Source: an uncultured Bacilli bacterium (GTDB taxonomy: Bacteria > Bacillota_I > Bacilli_A > RF39 > UBA660). From it: DNA of 27,902 bases. Position numbers and translations under genes: made by a program. This document shows, piece by piece, positions 1-7,846 of the stretch (the stretch's first letter is position 1; the number at the start of each line of letters is the position of its first letter). The stretch lies in contig CAJOQL010000054.1 of NCBI GenBank assembly GCA_905236935.1, positions 1 to 27,902 on the forward strand, read 5' to 3'. A model generated the notes under the pieces. The model did no database searches and was not told the origin of the DNA. It saw only the letters and a program-made list of their open reading frames with translations.

Positions 1-1151
1 ATATAAATACCAGATTTAATTTTTAATAAAGTTGATTCTTCAATTAAGTTTTTATCTTCTTCTAAATTTTCAAATTTTATTTGAGATAAAAGTTCTAATC
101 CTTTTTCTTTATTTATTTCACCATTTTCAATTTGAGAAAAAATATTCATTGCACTAGCAAATACATATGATAAGTTAATACCTTCTTTATAATTTAATGT
201 ATTGTCTAATTTTATTATTCTATCATTATAAGCTTTTATTAAAAAGTTAAATACTTTTTTCATTGCATATTCATCACAATTAATTATATTTAATAAATTA
301 AGTTCAATAGAATCAAGTTCATTATATATGTTTAAGCCAAAATAGTTAAAATTATCTTCAAGCTTTTTAAATCTTTCATAATATTCTTTAAAATCATCAA
401 ATAGTAAATAGTCTTGATTACTTTCAAAGATATCTTTTAATTTAATTATTTTTTTCTTTATAATATTATTTTTATAAAATAAATCTTTAGCAATTATATC
501 TAATTTAGATAATATAGTGTCTAATAAATACTTATCAATTTTATTTTCACCTATTAAACTAATATAATTATCAATATTTGATAAAAGACCACTTTGAATA
601 AATTCATTATATTCATCATTATTCTTATATTTATCGCATTCTTTAATAAGTAAATTTTTAAAATATATTATTAGAATTTTTAAGACATTTTTATTAAATT
701 TAGTAATTTCAATTTTTATTAATTCTTCATTATTATATTTATGGCCAACAGCATCAATAGTATTTTCTATTTCTTTATTAATTAAATCTTCACTAGCATT
801 AAAGCCTATATATGAAGAGTATTTTTCAGTTTCTTCTATCAATCTTTTTCTTAATAAAGAAGAATAATCCTTTTTAGGCTTAGAAAAAATCATAGAATTT
901 ATAGTTATTTTATCATCATCTGAAGATGAATTTAAAAAATACTTTTCTTTCAAATAATCATATGCTGCAATAGCATTTTGCATTTTTTTCTTTGCAAATT
1001 CAATTTTTTCTTCAGATTCATTTACATATTTATCTGGATGATACAATTTAGCAATCCTTAAATATGATGCTCGTAATTCTTTTTTAGAAAAAGTAGTGCC
1101 TAATTGTAAAACTAATATTGCATCAATGTCAGTTATAGTATTACTTTTCAT
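1..1151 (-). CDS. J-domain (DnaJ-like) protein, partial at left edge
   Basis: I read this gene directly on the minus strand. It opens with ATG at 1151 and stays open, with no in-frame stop, to the window edge, giving about 383 visible residues without the C-terminus. Residues about 8-75 form a J domain: a helix rich in Lys/Arg followed by the diagnostic HPD tripeptide at 38-40 (context LYHPDKY), then a charged helix ending in AAYDYLK. J domains stimulate the ATPase of Hsp70 (DnaK). The rest is Lys/Glu/Ile/Asn-rich, probably helical, with no Gly/Phe linker and no CxxCxGxG zinc modules. It is therefore not canonical DnaJ but a J-domain protein with a private C-terminal region, whose client is unknown. 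Its ATG overlaps the TGA of the upstream gene (ATGA, 1148-1151), implying translational coupling. J domain confident; specific role unknown. Confidence 0.85.
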   Translation of the reverse strand, partial: MKSNTITDIDAILVLQLGTTFSKKELRASYLRIAKLYHPDKYVNESEEKIEFAKKKMQNAIAAYDYLKEKYFLNSSSDDDKITINSMIFSKPKKDYSSLLRKRLIEETEKYSSYIGFNASEDLINKEIENTIDAVGHKYNNEELIKIEITKFNKNVLKILIIYFKNLLIKECDKYKNNDEYNEFIQSGLLSNIDNYISLIGENKIDKYLLDTILSKLDIIAKDLFYKNNIIKKKIIKLKDIFESNQDYLLFDDFKEYYERFKKLEDNFNYFGLNIYNELDSIELNLLNIINCDEYAMKKVFNFLIKAYNDRIIKLDNTLNYKEGINLSYVFASAMNIFSQIENGEINKEKGLELLSQIKFENLEEDKNLIEESTLLKIKSGIY

Positions 1152-1831
1152 TTTAGTACCCTTTCTGTAGATCTAACTTTAGTACTATTTTGCTCAGTGT
1201 TATTTTGGTCTAAAGTATTAATAGCTGCACATACCTTTTCTGGATAACATAAAAACTCTCTAATATTAATTAATTCACCGTATTTATTTTTATTAGCGAT
1301 TAAAATTTTAGCATATTTTTTAAATTCCTTATTTGATAAGTATTTTATTTCTCGAACATTAAAAATGCGATAGTAAGTAGTTTTATCAATAATTAAATTC
1401 CAAGTATAATCAAAAACTTTATTTCCTACTTTATCAACTAAAATAGTATGAATAAAATCTTTTCCATCATAAAAATCTGTACATTTAGCAGTTACTATAT
1501 CAAGTTTAGTATGATAAGCAATTATAAATGATTTAGCGTGACATTCACCATATCTTTGGCTAGTTAATAATAAAGGATCATTTAAAACATCAGAAAATAG
1601 TTCAAAGTTATAACCTTTATAAGTATAAATAGTCCCATTTTTAGTTATGCCTAATAGTTTTCTTTTTAGAATATTTGGTTTAATGCTAAATCTTGCTAAA
1701 GTTAGAAGAAAATCAATGTCAGGATTATTTCTATCACAAGACACCTCATAACTTTGTTTATTATAATCTAACATATTATTGGTATATTCTTCTATAGATA
1801 TATTAGCATGTTCTAGCATCCAATCTCTCAT
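1148..1831 (-). CDS. Transglutaminase-like cysteine protein (putative)
   Basis: This is a 227-residue soluble protein with no signal peptide or membrane segment. I do not recognise the family firmly. The visible pattern is a Cys-His-Asp order typical of transglutaminase-like folds: C97 in RYGECHAKS at the start of a helix, H128 in FIHTILVD, and D141 in KVFDYTWN, with the usual strand-strand spacing. The role (peptidase, amidase or inactive binding domain) is inference. The start at 1831 is supported by a strong AGGGGG ribosome binding site about 8 bases upstream and a good promoter at 1859-1887. The stop overlaps the start of the J-domain gene, so the two are made together and may act together, for example with chaperone recruitment of a client. 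A generic cysteine-protease-like fold is the main alternative. Confidence 0.6.
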   Translation of the reverse strand: MRDWMLEHANISIEEYTNNMLDYNKQSYEVSCDRNNPDIDFLLTLARFSIKPNILKRKLLGITKNGTIYTYKGYNFELFSDVLNDPLLLTSQRYGECHAKSFIIAYHTKLDIVTAKCTDFYDGKDFIHTILVDKVGNKVFDYTWNLIIDKTTYYRIFNVREIKYLSNKEFKKYAKILIANKNKYGELINIREFLCYPEKVCAAINTLDQNNTEQNSTKVRSTERVLK

Positions 1832-1858
1832 ATAGTTTCCCCCTTAAAAGTGATTGCT

Positions 1859-1887
1859 AGTATAGCATAAATCATACTAAATGTAAA
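1859..1887 (-). promoter_or_regulatory. Sigma-A type promoter for the transglutaminase-like/J-domain operon
   Basis: Read on the minus strand: -35 TTTACA (1882-1887), a 17-base spacer, and -10 TATACT (1859-1864) preceded by TG one base upstream (extended -10). The element lies 28 bases before the ATG at 1831. Confidence 0.75.
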
Positions 1888-1910
1888 TAAGGGCTTTTAT
1901 GATTATTATC

Positions 1911-1945
1911 GGCAAAAAAAAGAAAATGTTTTTTCACTTTCTTTT
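1911..1945 (-). terminator. Intrinsic terminator after the small membrane protein gene
   Basis: On the minus strand, a hairpin with arms AAAAGAAA/TTTCTTTT plus TG/CA inside (one mismatch) and an A-rich loop at 1918-1945 is followed by a T tract. It lies just after the stop at 1954. It is AU-rich and therefore weak by GC content. Confidence 0.5.
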
Positions 1946-1953
1946 AATTATAA

Positions 1954-2214
1954 TTATTCTTTATTGATATTAGCTAAATCATCAACTTCTGTTTCAGGAG
2001 CTATTGTTTGTTCAACATTAGTAGAATCCACTTCATCATTAAGACCATCTTCTCTAATTAAACTTATATCTACCTCATCATTTGGCTTAGTAAGTAACCC
2101 CTCTTCTTTATTGTTTTTATTTTTAGCATTATCTACTAAATAACCAATAAGAGCAAAAACCCCAAAAGCAACAATTATAATAATTACAAGATAATTTTTT
2201 ACAATAAAATTCAT
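1954..2214 (-). CDS. Small single-pass membrane protein with acidic tail
   Basis: This 86-residue protein has one hydrophobic segment at residues about 7-27, followed by Lys/Asn residues (about 28-36) and an acidic tail rich in Asp/Glu. Positive charges right after the membrane segment suggest an N-out, C-in orientation with the tail in the cytoplasm. There is no cysteine and no lipobox. The start is set by an excellent ribosome binding site (AAAGGAGG, 5 bases before the ATG). It lies 27 bases downstream of the DUF3048 gene on the same strand and ends at a hairpin terminator, so it is probably the last gene of that two-gene unit. I recognise no family. The start, coding bias and signals make it a real gene; its function is unknown. 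Confidence 0.7.
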   Translation of the reverse strand: MNFIVKNYLVIIIIVAFGVFALIGYLVDNAKNKNNKEEGLLTKPNDEVDISLIREDGLNDEVDSTNVEQTIAPETEVDDLANINKE

Positions 2215-2241
2215 TTTATCCTCCTTTTAAATTCTATTATA

Positions 2242-3315
2242 TTAACTAATAGTTAATGTCTGACCAGTTGGTTGAATTTGAATAAATGTATTGCCGTCAT
2301 TAACGATTAGTTCTTTTCCATCTTTATATTTATAAACTGTTTGACTATCCCTACTCTTTTTAGACCAAGTTATTGGGACAGCATATCCATTTGAAATATA
2401 ATATCCTTCTCCACTACCAATATTATTTATGGTCTGTCTACCCTTTTCATCACCAGCAATTGAAGTATTTTTCACTTGATAAGTAATAATATTCTTAAAA
2501 GTATACTGTTTGCCAGTTTCATAATCATTATGAGCTTTATTATTCACAAAACGTTTATAAACTTTATTTTCTGCATCATATTCATAACTTGATGTAGCAT
2601 AATTTGAATATCTAATTGAAACATTATTTGCTATTTTTGCTCCTTCAATACCACTTAAATCCAATTCATCAATTGAATAATCTAATAATAAATCATTTTT
2701 TCTTTCAGTTCTTTTACTACCGATTCCTTTATTTAGCTTTTCAATACTAGTAAATAATGTATGCTCATAAGCAACAGATTTACCAGATGCAGTTTTAAGT
2801 CCTTTAGCACGCCAACCTGTCGTACTTTCATTTACTTCGATGCGATCTACATTTAAAGCTTTCCAATCTGCCATAGCTTGTGGGCTATATCCATGATGAA
2901 CATATATAGCGTCATTTTCTAGAGCATAATCTAAATAATAATGTCTAGCACTTCTAATAGAACCAATTCTATCAGTATTTTGATCTAAAAATAATGCTAA
3001 ATATCTTGTAATTCCACCTTCAACAATCATTTCATACATCAAATATGCATCTTGAAGCCCACTTTGAAGTGGTCTTGCATCATTATGATTATTAATCATT
3101 ACTGCAAATGGTCTAGATTTTGTATTAGGATTAACTATTTTTAACCTCTTGGTCGTTGTCGTAGTAGTTGTCGTTGTTTGTTTATTATCAATTTTATTTG
3201 TTTCATTTTTATTTTCTTTAAAAACTAAAAGATATAAAGATGATGCAATTAATAATGATATTGCGCAAATGATTAATACTAAAAGTACTCTTTTATTTTT
3301 CCTTTTCTTTTTCAT
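2242..3315 (-). CDS. DUF3048 (YerB-like) membrane-anchored extracellular protein
   Basis: This 357-residue protein has a Lys/Arg-rich N-terminus, one membrane segment (about 9-31), and a low-complexity linker with nine consecutive Thr (47-55). The DUF3048 domain begins near residue 66. Family hallmarks are visible: RPFAVMINNHNDARPQ-like text (RPLQSGLQDA), a YEMIVEGGITRYLALF block, IGSIRSARHYYLDYA, and HHGYSPQA. The C-terminal part (about 240-357) matches the second, beta-rich half of the family. YerB is an exported protein in Bacillus, usually a lipoprotein. Here no lipobox Cys is evident, so a transmembrane anchor is more likely. Biochemical function is not established for the family. The start follows an AGAGGTG ribosome binding site, and a promoter lies at 3335-3363. 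Family assignment is strong; role unknown. Confidence 0.88.
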   Translation of the reverse strand: MKKKRKNKRVLLVLIICAISLLIASSLYLLVFKENKNETNKIDNKQTTTTTTTTTKRLKIVNPNTKSRPFAVMINNHNDARPLQSGLQDAYLMYEMIVEGGITRYLALFLDQNTDRIGSIRSARHYYLDYALENDAIYVHHGYSPQAMADWKALNVDRIEVNESTTGWRAKGLKTASGKSVAYEHTLFTSIEKLNKGIGSKRTERKNDLLLDYSIDELDLSGIEGAKIANNVSIRYSNYATSSYEYDAENKVYKRFVNNKAHNDYETGKQYTFKNIITYQVKNTSIAGDEKGRQTINNIGSGEGYYISNGYAVPITWSKKSRDSQTVYKYKDGKELIVNDGNTFIQIQPTGQTLTIS

Positions 3316-3334
3316 TTTACACCTCTTATAATTA

Positions 3335-3363
3335 ATAATATCACATATTTTATATTTTGAAAA
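3335..3363 (-). promoter_or_regulatory. Promoter of the DUF3048 gene
   Basis: On the minus strand: -35 TTTTCA (3358-3363), a 17-base spacer ending in TGA, and -10 TATTAT (3335-3340) with an extended TG. It is back to back with the promoter of the plus-strand gene at 3425. Confidence 0.55.
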
Positions 3364-3377
3364 TTATAAATAATAAA

Positions 3378-3406
3378 TTGTATTAAATTAAACTTTTTGT
3401 TATACT
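3378..3406 (+). promoter_or_regulatory. Promoter of the surface-protein gene at 3425
   Basis: -35 TTGTAT (3378-3383), a 17-base spacer, and -10 TATACT (3401-3406) preceded by TGT (extended -10). The expected transcript start, near 3412-3413, falls at the ribosome binding site GGGAGGTGG, so the leader would be only about a dozen bases long. Confidence 0.6.
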
Positions 3407-3424
3407 TGTGGGGAGGTGGCATAA

Positions 3425-4612
3425 ATGAGCTTTATAAAAGAATTATTTCGTACATTATGGGAATTAGTAGATGGTGTTTTAAATAAAATAACTGATAACC
3501 AAATAATAAAAAGATTAATAGTAGTAGTATTTTTCTTTATAATATTTATATTATTAATTGCATTATTTAGTAGTTGTTCACATAAAAGATATTCCTATAG
3601 TAGTTTAGAAAATCAAATGGTAAAGATAGTTAAACAAAAGTATACTTCTAATTTACCAAAAGATGATAAAGGATTTACAACAGTAACTCTTCAAAATTTA
3701 GTAAATGATGGATATATTAAAGAAGTATCATCAGTTATTCAAAATAATTCAGTTTGTACTGGTTATGTTAAAATAATTAATAATAATGGTAACTATTTAT
3801 ATATTCCTAGTTTAGATTGTGGCTCTGATTATAAAACGGCTACTCTTTATGATAAGATTACAACAAATGAAAATATTGTAAGTAGTGGTAATGGATTATA
3901 TAAGGTTAATGATGAATATATTTTTAAAGGTGATAATGTTAAAAACCATCTAACTTTAAATGGTATTAAGTATTTAATATTAAAAGTAAATAGTGATGGA
4001 ACAATTAGACTATTAGATTTAACTAAAAGAGATATGGTTTATTGGGATAACCGATTTAATGTAGATAAAAACGCTTCTTATGGAATAAATAATTATGTAT
4101 ATAATGGTATTAATAGTAGATTAAAAGATTATGTAGAAGGATTATACAATGATAAAGAAGTTACTACTAATGCAATGAAACCTTATTTCATAAATACACC
4201 TATATGCATTGGAAAAAGAAGTATAAATGATGATATTTTTGATTCTTCTATTGAATGTAGTGAAAGAGCAAGTGAATTTCCTTATACCCTACTATCAGCT
4301 TATGAATATTTCCAAGCAACTTTAGATAATAATTGTCACACTATAAAAGATAATTCTTGTAGTAATTATAATTATTTAAATAATGTAGGTTCTACATGGA
4401 CAATTACAGCTGATAAAGATTCTACTTTTAAAGTATTTAAATTAAATAATAATAGTATGGGAACTACAAATGCTTCTAATCTTGCTTATGCTAAAATTGT
4501 TACAACTATTAATGGTGATTTAGTTTTAGAACAAAAAAAAGATATTAAAACTAGAAAATACATTATGGGTGATGGATCTGAAAATAATCCATATGTAATT
4601 AAAACATACTAA
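3425..4612 (+). CDS. Membrane-anchored extracellular protein, unknown function
   Basis: This 395-residue protein has an amphipathic N-terminus, one strong membrane segment (about 29-50), then a long extracellular part rich in Asn, Tyr and Ser. Residues about 57-125 resemble the globular head seen behind pilin-like N-termini in related bacteria (SSLENQMVKIVKQKY, then a CTGYVKI strand and a Cys about 20 residues later), but there is no prepilin cleavage motif. The region about 170-240 has a strand-rich IKYLILKVNSDGTIRLLDL segment followed by a short helix, weakly like DUF6273-type domains. The C-terminus ends with GDGSENNPYVI, a motif common at the ends of Firmicutes surface domains. Eight cysteines lie outside the membrane and may form disulfides. 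The start is supported by GGAGGTGG six bases upstream. No firm family; surface location fairly sure. Confidence 0.6.
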   Translation: MSFIKELFRTLWELVDGVLNKITDNQIIKRLIVVVFFFIIFILLIALFSSCSHKRYSYSSLENQMVKIVKQKYTSNLPKDDKGFTTVTLQNLVNDGYIKEVSSVIQNNSVCTGYVKIINNNGNYLYIPSLDCGSDYKTATLYDKITTNENIVSSGNGLYKVNDEYIFKGDNVKNHLTLNGIKYLILKVNSDGTIRLLDLTKRDMVYWDNRFNVDKNASYGINNYVYNGINSRLKDYVEGLYNDKEVTTNAMKPYFINTPICIGKRSINDDIFDSSIECSERASEFPYTLLSAYEYFQATLDNNCHTIKDNSCSNYNYLNNVGSTWTITADKDSTFKVFKLNNNSMGTTNASNLAYAKIVTTINGDLVLEQKKDIKTRKYIMGDGSENNPYVIKTY

Positions 4613-4636
4613 AAATGCAGGTAAAACTGCATTTTT
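4611..4636. terminator. Bidirectional intrinsic terminator between convergent genes
   Basis: This is a perfect 10-bp inverted repeat AAAAATGCAG / CTGCATTTTT with a 6-base loop. It has A and T tracts on both sides, so it works in both directions. The stop codons of the genes ending at 4612 and 4635 are both embedded in the stem. Confidence 0.85.
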
Positions 4637-7064
4637 ATAATTCAGCAATATATTCTAATAATTTTAAGAACATTGTTACATATTTTGGATGTAATCCTTT
4701 TCTTTTTAGTTTACGAACTAAAATTCTTTTCTTTTTAATATCAATATCATTAGCAAATAATATTTCAGCAATCTGAGTTTTAAGATCAGTTGATATTTGT
4801 AAATCGCTTAAGATTGAATCAATATCATCATTTATAATTCTTTCAGCATCTATTTCAATATTATTTCCCCTACAATTAATAGATAATTGTAAACTAGTTG
4901 GAGCATTTTCAATTTCAACAATAAAATCATTTACAGAAGAATATGCTTTAAAATAGTCTACTTTTTCATCACCTACATATACAGATACTTCACTTGGAGT
5001 TCTAGTATTTCTAAATCTTACAATATAGTTTCTTCTTTCTGGTAAGATATCATTTTTTCCTTCTGTTTGTCTAATAATACAAGTAAAATTATTAGTTTGA
5101 TAATTATAATCAATATCATTTATTGTATAATAACCACTTTCATATAAAGAACTTGTTCCATCATCTTCATACAATTTATAAATATTGCTAGCACCTGGAA
5201 AAATATGAATATCTAATGTTTTTGGAATGCTTGTATTATTTAAATCATTTTCATGTAGGACAGCTAAAGGAATAATAGTTCCTCTTTTAGCAAATACTGG
5301 ATAATCTTCATCTTTAAAAAATGTTACATATCTTTTACCACCAATATATTTTTTACCAGTTTTAAAATCATACCAAACTCCATTAGGTAAGAATATACGA
5401 TGAATAGTTCGGTTCATTAAAAGATCCTTTTTATTAGTAATTGGTGCAATAAATAATTCGGTTCCAAAATAATACTCATTTTTATATAAAGGTTCATCAT
5501 ATATTTCAGGATATCTATAATAAATTGGTTGAATTAATGGTAAACCAGTTTTTGAATACTTATATCCTTCATTATATATATATGGTATTAATCTATGCCT
5601 TAATTTTAAATATTCTCTTACAACAGAAAATGTTTTAACATCCCAAAGCCATGGTTCTCTTTTATAATAATGAGAAGAAGCACTAGAAAACCTAAAAATT
5701 GGTGAGTATGTTCCTAATTGAACAAATCTCATATATAATTCAGAATCTTCTATTCCACTTTTATATCCACCAATATCATGACTCCACCAAGAAAGCCCTA
5801 TATTAGAAGACTTAGAATTAAATTCTGGAATCATATTTAGATTTTTCCAACTAACAATAGTTTCCCCACTATATAAAACTGGATACCTATGTGAAGATAA
5901 CATTCCATTACGTGATAAAATCATAGGTCTTTTATTTAATTCATCACTATAATTTAAGAAATGATATCTATTTAAAGCTCTTAGAGAAGATAAATCTTTT
6001 TCATTATTGTAATCAATCCAGAAAAAATCAGTTCCCATATCTACTAATGGTTTAATAAACTCATTAAAATAAGCCATAACCATATCTTGATTAAATATAT
6101 TAAAAGGTATTATGCCAGTTTTGTTATTATTATCATCTTGATAATTAACCGCTTCTTTAAATCGACTATAAGCTATTTCGTCAGGATGAATACCTATTAA
6201 AGGATTAACATTTAACCCTATTCTTATGTTATTTTTATGCAAATAATCCATTAAATTTTTAGGATTTTCGATTAAATTATAATTAAAAGTAAAGCCATTA
6301 TTTAAGTTATCATGTTTTAAATGCCAATTATTACCTAATAAAAATATTGATAATGGTATTTCATTTAATTTAAAATTTTCGACTAAATTTTTTATATCTT
6401 CAGTTTTATATTCTAAATCTTTATACCACCAAATTCCTAAAGCATATCTTGGTATCAGTGCTGGTTTTCCTGTTAATTTATAATAATCTCTTAAACAAAA
6501 ACCAAAGTCTTTGCGATATAAAAATACATATGTATCAATTCTATTATCAGTTCTTTGAGTATAAGACCCATCTTCATTTAAAATTAAACTTTTAGAATCA
6601 TCAATTGAAACAAACCCATCAGTTGAATACAATCCTTTTTGATAGTTTGCATCTCCATCTGCATTATCTAATGAATAAGCACTTCCCTTAAAGTTTCTTG
6701 CTTCAGCAGCACCAAAAAACCATGTCTTATCACTATTATTGAGAGTAATTTTTAAATATTGATCAGGACTTGCTTTAGATCCAATAAAGGGCATTTCTTT
6801 TTGATATTCTAGTTTAAAATACTTTGTGGCAAGTACTAAGAAATTACTATCTTCTTGTTTAGTAAATCTAGGAACTGAAAAATTACGATATAATATTTGC
6901 TCAGTTGGTCTATCTTCAAATTTACCTTCTGCTGAATATTCAAGTCTTACTAAAATATCACTTAAAATAGTAATGCGATATCTTTTACCTACAATTATTG
7001 CATCATAAAGTGATACAGAATGTGAATAATTTATCATACGAAATCTTTCATCTAAATATGCCAT
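4635..7064 (-). CDS. Glycoside hydrolase family 31 (alpha-glucosidase/alpha-xylosidase type)
   Basis: This 809-residue protein has no signal peptide, so it is probably cytosolic. The order is the N-terminal galactose-mutarotase-like beta domain (about 1-190), the catalytic TIM barrel (about 200-530), then C-terminal beta domains. Catalytic landmarks are visible: the nucleophile D351 in FFWIDYNNE, the block SHRYPVLYSGETIVSW with E401 where the GH31 acid/base Asp normally sits, and WWSHDIGGY (426-434). GH31 enzymes release alpha-linked glucose, xylose or sulfoquinovose from oligosaccharides. The substrate cannot be read from the sequence. The last about 75 residues form an extra Lys-rich helical tail (about 735-809). 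It appears monocistronic, with its own promoter (7087-7115), an AGGAGA ribosome binding site, and a bidirectional terminator at its end. Confidence 0.93.
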   Translation of the reverse strand: MAYLDERFRMINYSHSVSLYDAIIVGKRYRITILSDILVRLEYSAEGKFEDRPTEQILYRNFSVPRFTKQEDSNFLVLATKYFKLEYQKEMPFIGSKASPDQYLKITLNNSDKTWFFGAAEARNFKGSAYSLDNADGDANYQKGLYSTDGFVSIDDSKSLILNEDGSYTQRTDNRIDTYVFLYRKDFGFCLRDYYKLTGKPALIPRYALGIWWYKDLEYKTEDIKNLVENFKLNEIPLSIFLLGNNWHLKHDNLNNGFTFNYNLIENPKNLMDYLHKNNIRIGLNVNPLIGIHPDEIAYSRFKEAVNYQDDNNNKTGIIPFNIFNQDMVMAYFNEFIKPLVDMGTDFFWIDYNNEKDLSSLRALNRYHFLNYSDELNKRPMILSRNGMLSSHRYPVLYSGETIVSWKNLNMIPEFNSKSSNIGLSWWSHDIGGYKSGIEDSELYMRFVQLGTYSPIFRFSSASSHYYKREPWLWDVKTFSVVREYLKLRHRLIPYIYNEGYKYSKTGLPLIQPIYYRYPEIYDEPLYKNEYYFGTELFIAPITNKKDLLMNRTIHRIFLPNGVWYDFKTGKKYIGGKRYVTFFKDEDYPVFAKRGTIIPLAVLHENDLNNTSIPKTLDIHIFPGASNIYKLYEDDGTSSLYESGYYTINDIDYNYQTNNFTCIIRQTEGKNDILPERRNYIVRFRNTRTPSEVSVYVGDEKVDYFKAYSSVNDFIVEIENAPTSLQLSINCRGNNIEIDAERIINDDIDSILSDLQISTDLKTQIAEILFANDIDIKKKRILVRKLKRKGLHPKYVTMFLKLLEYIAEL

Positions 7065-7086
7065 AGCAATCTCTCCTATTATTCAT

Positions 7087-7115
7087 ATAATACCATAATT
7101 AGTAAGCATTAACAA
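7087..7115 (-). promoter_or_regulatory. Promoter of the GH31 gene
   Basis: Minus strand: -35 TTGTTA (7110-7115), a 17-base spacer, and -10 TATTAT (7087-7092) with TGG just upstream (extended -10). It lies 23 bases before the ATG at 7064. No catabolite-repression (cre-like) palindrome is evident next to it. Confidence 0.7.
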
Positions 7116-7139
7116 TAAGGAAAGATGTTTTAAACTTTT

Positions 7140-7187
7140 AAAAAAGAATGTAGTCTTACTTAACTTTATCATAATGAGACCACATTC
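7140..7187 (-). terminator. Intrinsic terminator of the toxin-antitoxin operon
   Basis: On the minus strand, arms GAATGTGGTCT and AGACTACATTC (11 bp with one G-U) enclose a 20-base loop and are followed by TTTTTT. The upstream arm lies inside the last codons of the toxin gene, and the stop is at the edge of the loop. Confidence 0.7.
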
Positions 7188-7431
7188 TAACTATAAATAT
7201 TTCTTTAGTATTTTCATATACTTTATATACTAAACAATGCTGTAAACTAATTCTTCTTGAAAATAATCCGTCTAAGTTACCTTTAAGTTTTTCATATGTA
7301 GGCTGAGTTATATAAGGATTTTCGCTTATTAAATTTAATAAATTACGTATTTTTTCTTCTAATCCTGCCTGTTTTATTAATTTTTTATCTTTATCTGCTA
7401 GCTTTGAAAAAATAATTGTATATTCTACCAT
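7156..7431 (-). CDS. yoeB: YoeB/Txe family mRNA-interferase toxin
   Basis: This 91-residue basic protein matches the RelE-superfamily YoeB group. YEKLKGNLDGLFSRRIS (46-62) gives the conserved Glu (E47) and Arg pair (R59, R60). QHCLVYKV follows as the central strand, where most relatives have HRLVY, and the protein ends in RMWSHYD with R82, H86 and Y87 as the expected catalytic residues. YoeB toxins cleave mRNA in the ribosomal A site and slow translation. The key residues are all present, so activity is likely. The gene overlaps the antitoxin gene by 7 bases, the usual antitoxin-first order with coupled translation. A hairpin terminator overlaps its 3' end. Confidence 0.9.
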   Translation of the reverse strand: MVEYTIIFSKLADKDKKLIKQAGLEEKIRNLLNLISENPYITQPTYEKLKGNLDGLFSRRISLQHCLVYKVYENTKEIFIVRMWSHYDKVK

Positions 7432-7679
7432 TCTTCATCCTTTTTATATACACTACACTTTTTTCTGTCTTCTTTTAAAGCTTCTTTTACTGAATCAACA
7501 TAACCGGGAATAGAATTTAAATAAATTGTTTCTTCAATATCTCTCCAATCAGAGCCAGATATTAAAACAGCATCATCACCTTTACTATTAACTATATTTA
7601 TTGGATTAAAGCCTTTATTTACATCAGATATTAATTGAAATAAATTTTGTCTAGCATTGGTAATATTAATTATTTCCAT
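7425..7679 (-). CDS. yefM: YefM/Phd family antitoxin
   Basis: This 84-residue protein has the N-terminal DNA-binding fold typical of the Phd/YefM family (MEIINITNARQNLFQLISDV, residues 1-20), a central PINIVNSKGDDAVLIS strand pair, and the characteristic S-x-x-D-W-x-D-I-E-E-T-x-Y-L helix (43-55). The C-terminal 25 residues are charged and probably disordered until bound to the toxin. Antitoxins of this family neutralise the partner and repress the shared promoter. The start is set by GAGGTG eight bases upstream. The promoter contains a palindrome (7711-7728) that is a good operator candidate. It is the first gene of the pair and overlaps the toxin start. Confidence 0.9.
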   Translation of the reverse strand: MEIINITNARQNLFQLISDVNKGFNPINIVNSKGDDAVLISGSDWRDIEETIYLNSIPGYVDSVKEALKEDRKKCSVYKKDEEW

Positions 7680-7703
7680 TATATTTTCACCTCACTTAGC
7701 TAT

Positions 7704-7732
7704 ATTTTAGCGTACTTTTAAACGTACGTCAA
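7704..7732 (-). promoter_or_regulatory. Toxin-antitoxin promoter with embedded palindromic operator
   Basis: Minus strand: -35 TTGACG (7727-7732), a 17-base spacer, and -10 TAAAAT (7704-7709). The spacer holds an inverted repeat CGTAC-8-GTACG (7711-7728), the only GC-richer spot in the intergenic region. This is where the YefM-type antitoxin, or its complex with the toxin, is expected to bind and repress. Confidence 0.75.
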
Positions 7733-7795
7733 GCCTTATTATATTTTATACATAATTCTCATAAAAATGTATATAAATAATCCAAATGTTCTTCA

Positions 7796-7823
7796 TTGAT
7801 TTTTCATTTATTAATGCTATAAT
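7796..7823 (+). promoter_or_regulatory. Promoter of the 7847-12108 operon
   Basis: -35 TTGATT (7796-7801), a 16-base spacer, and a consensus -10 TATAAT (7818-7823) preceded by TGC (extended -10). It lies 23 bases before the ATG at 7847. Confidence 0.7.
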
Positions 7824-7846
7824 AAATTATCAAGGAATGAAGAAAA

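Noticed and set aside
1148..1150. Use of TGA as a tryptophan codon, as in some Mollicutes.
   Set aside because: TGA ends the genes at 1148 and 16845 in contexts where the next gene starts at once, Trp is encoded by TGG throughout, and the only Trp tRNA seen has anticodon CCA.
3149..3331. A plus-strand open frame with a poly-Val start opposite the DUF3048 gene.
   Set aside because: It is the antisense of the nine-Thr linker and membrane segment, with no ribosome binding site. It is a composition shadow.
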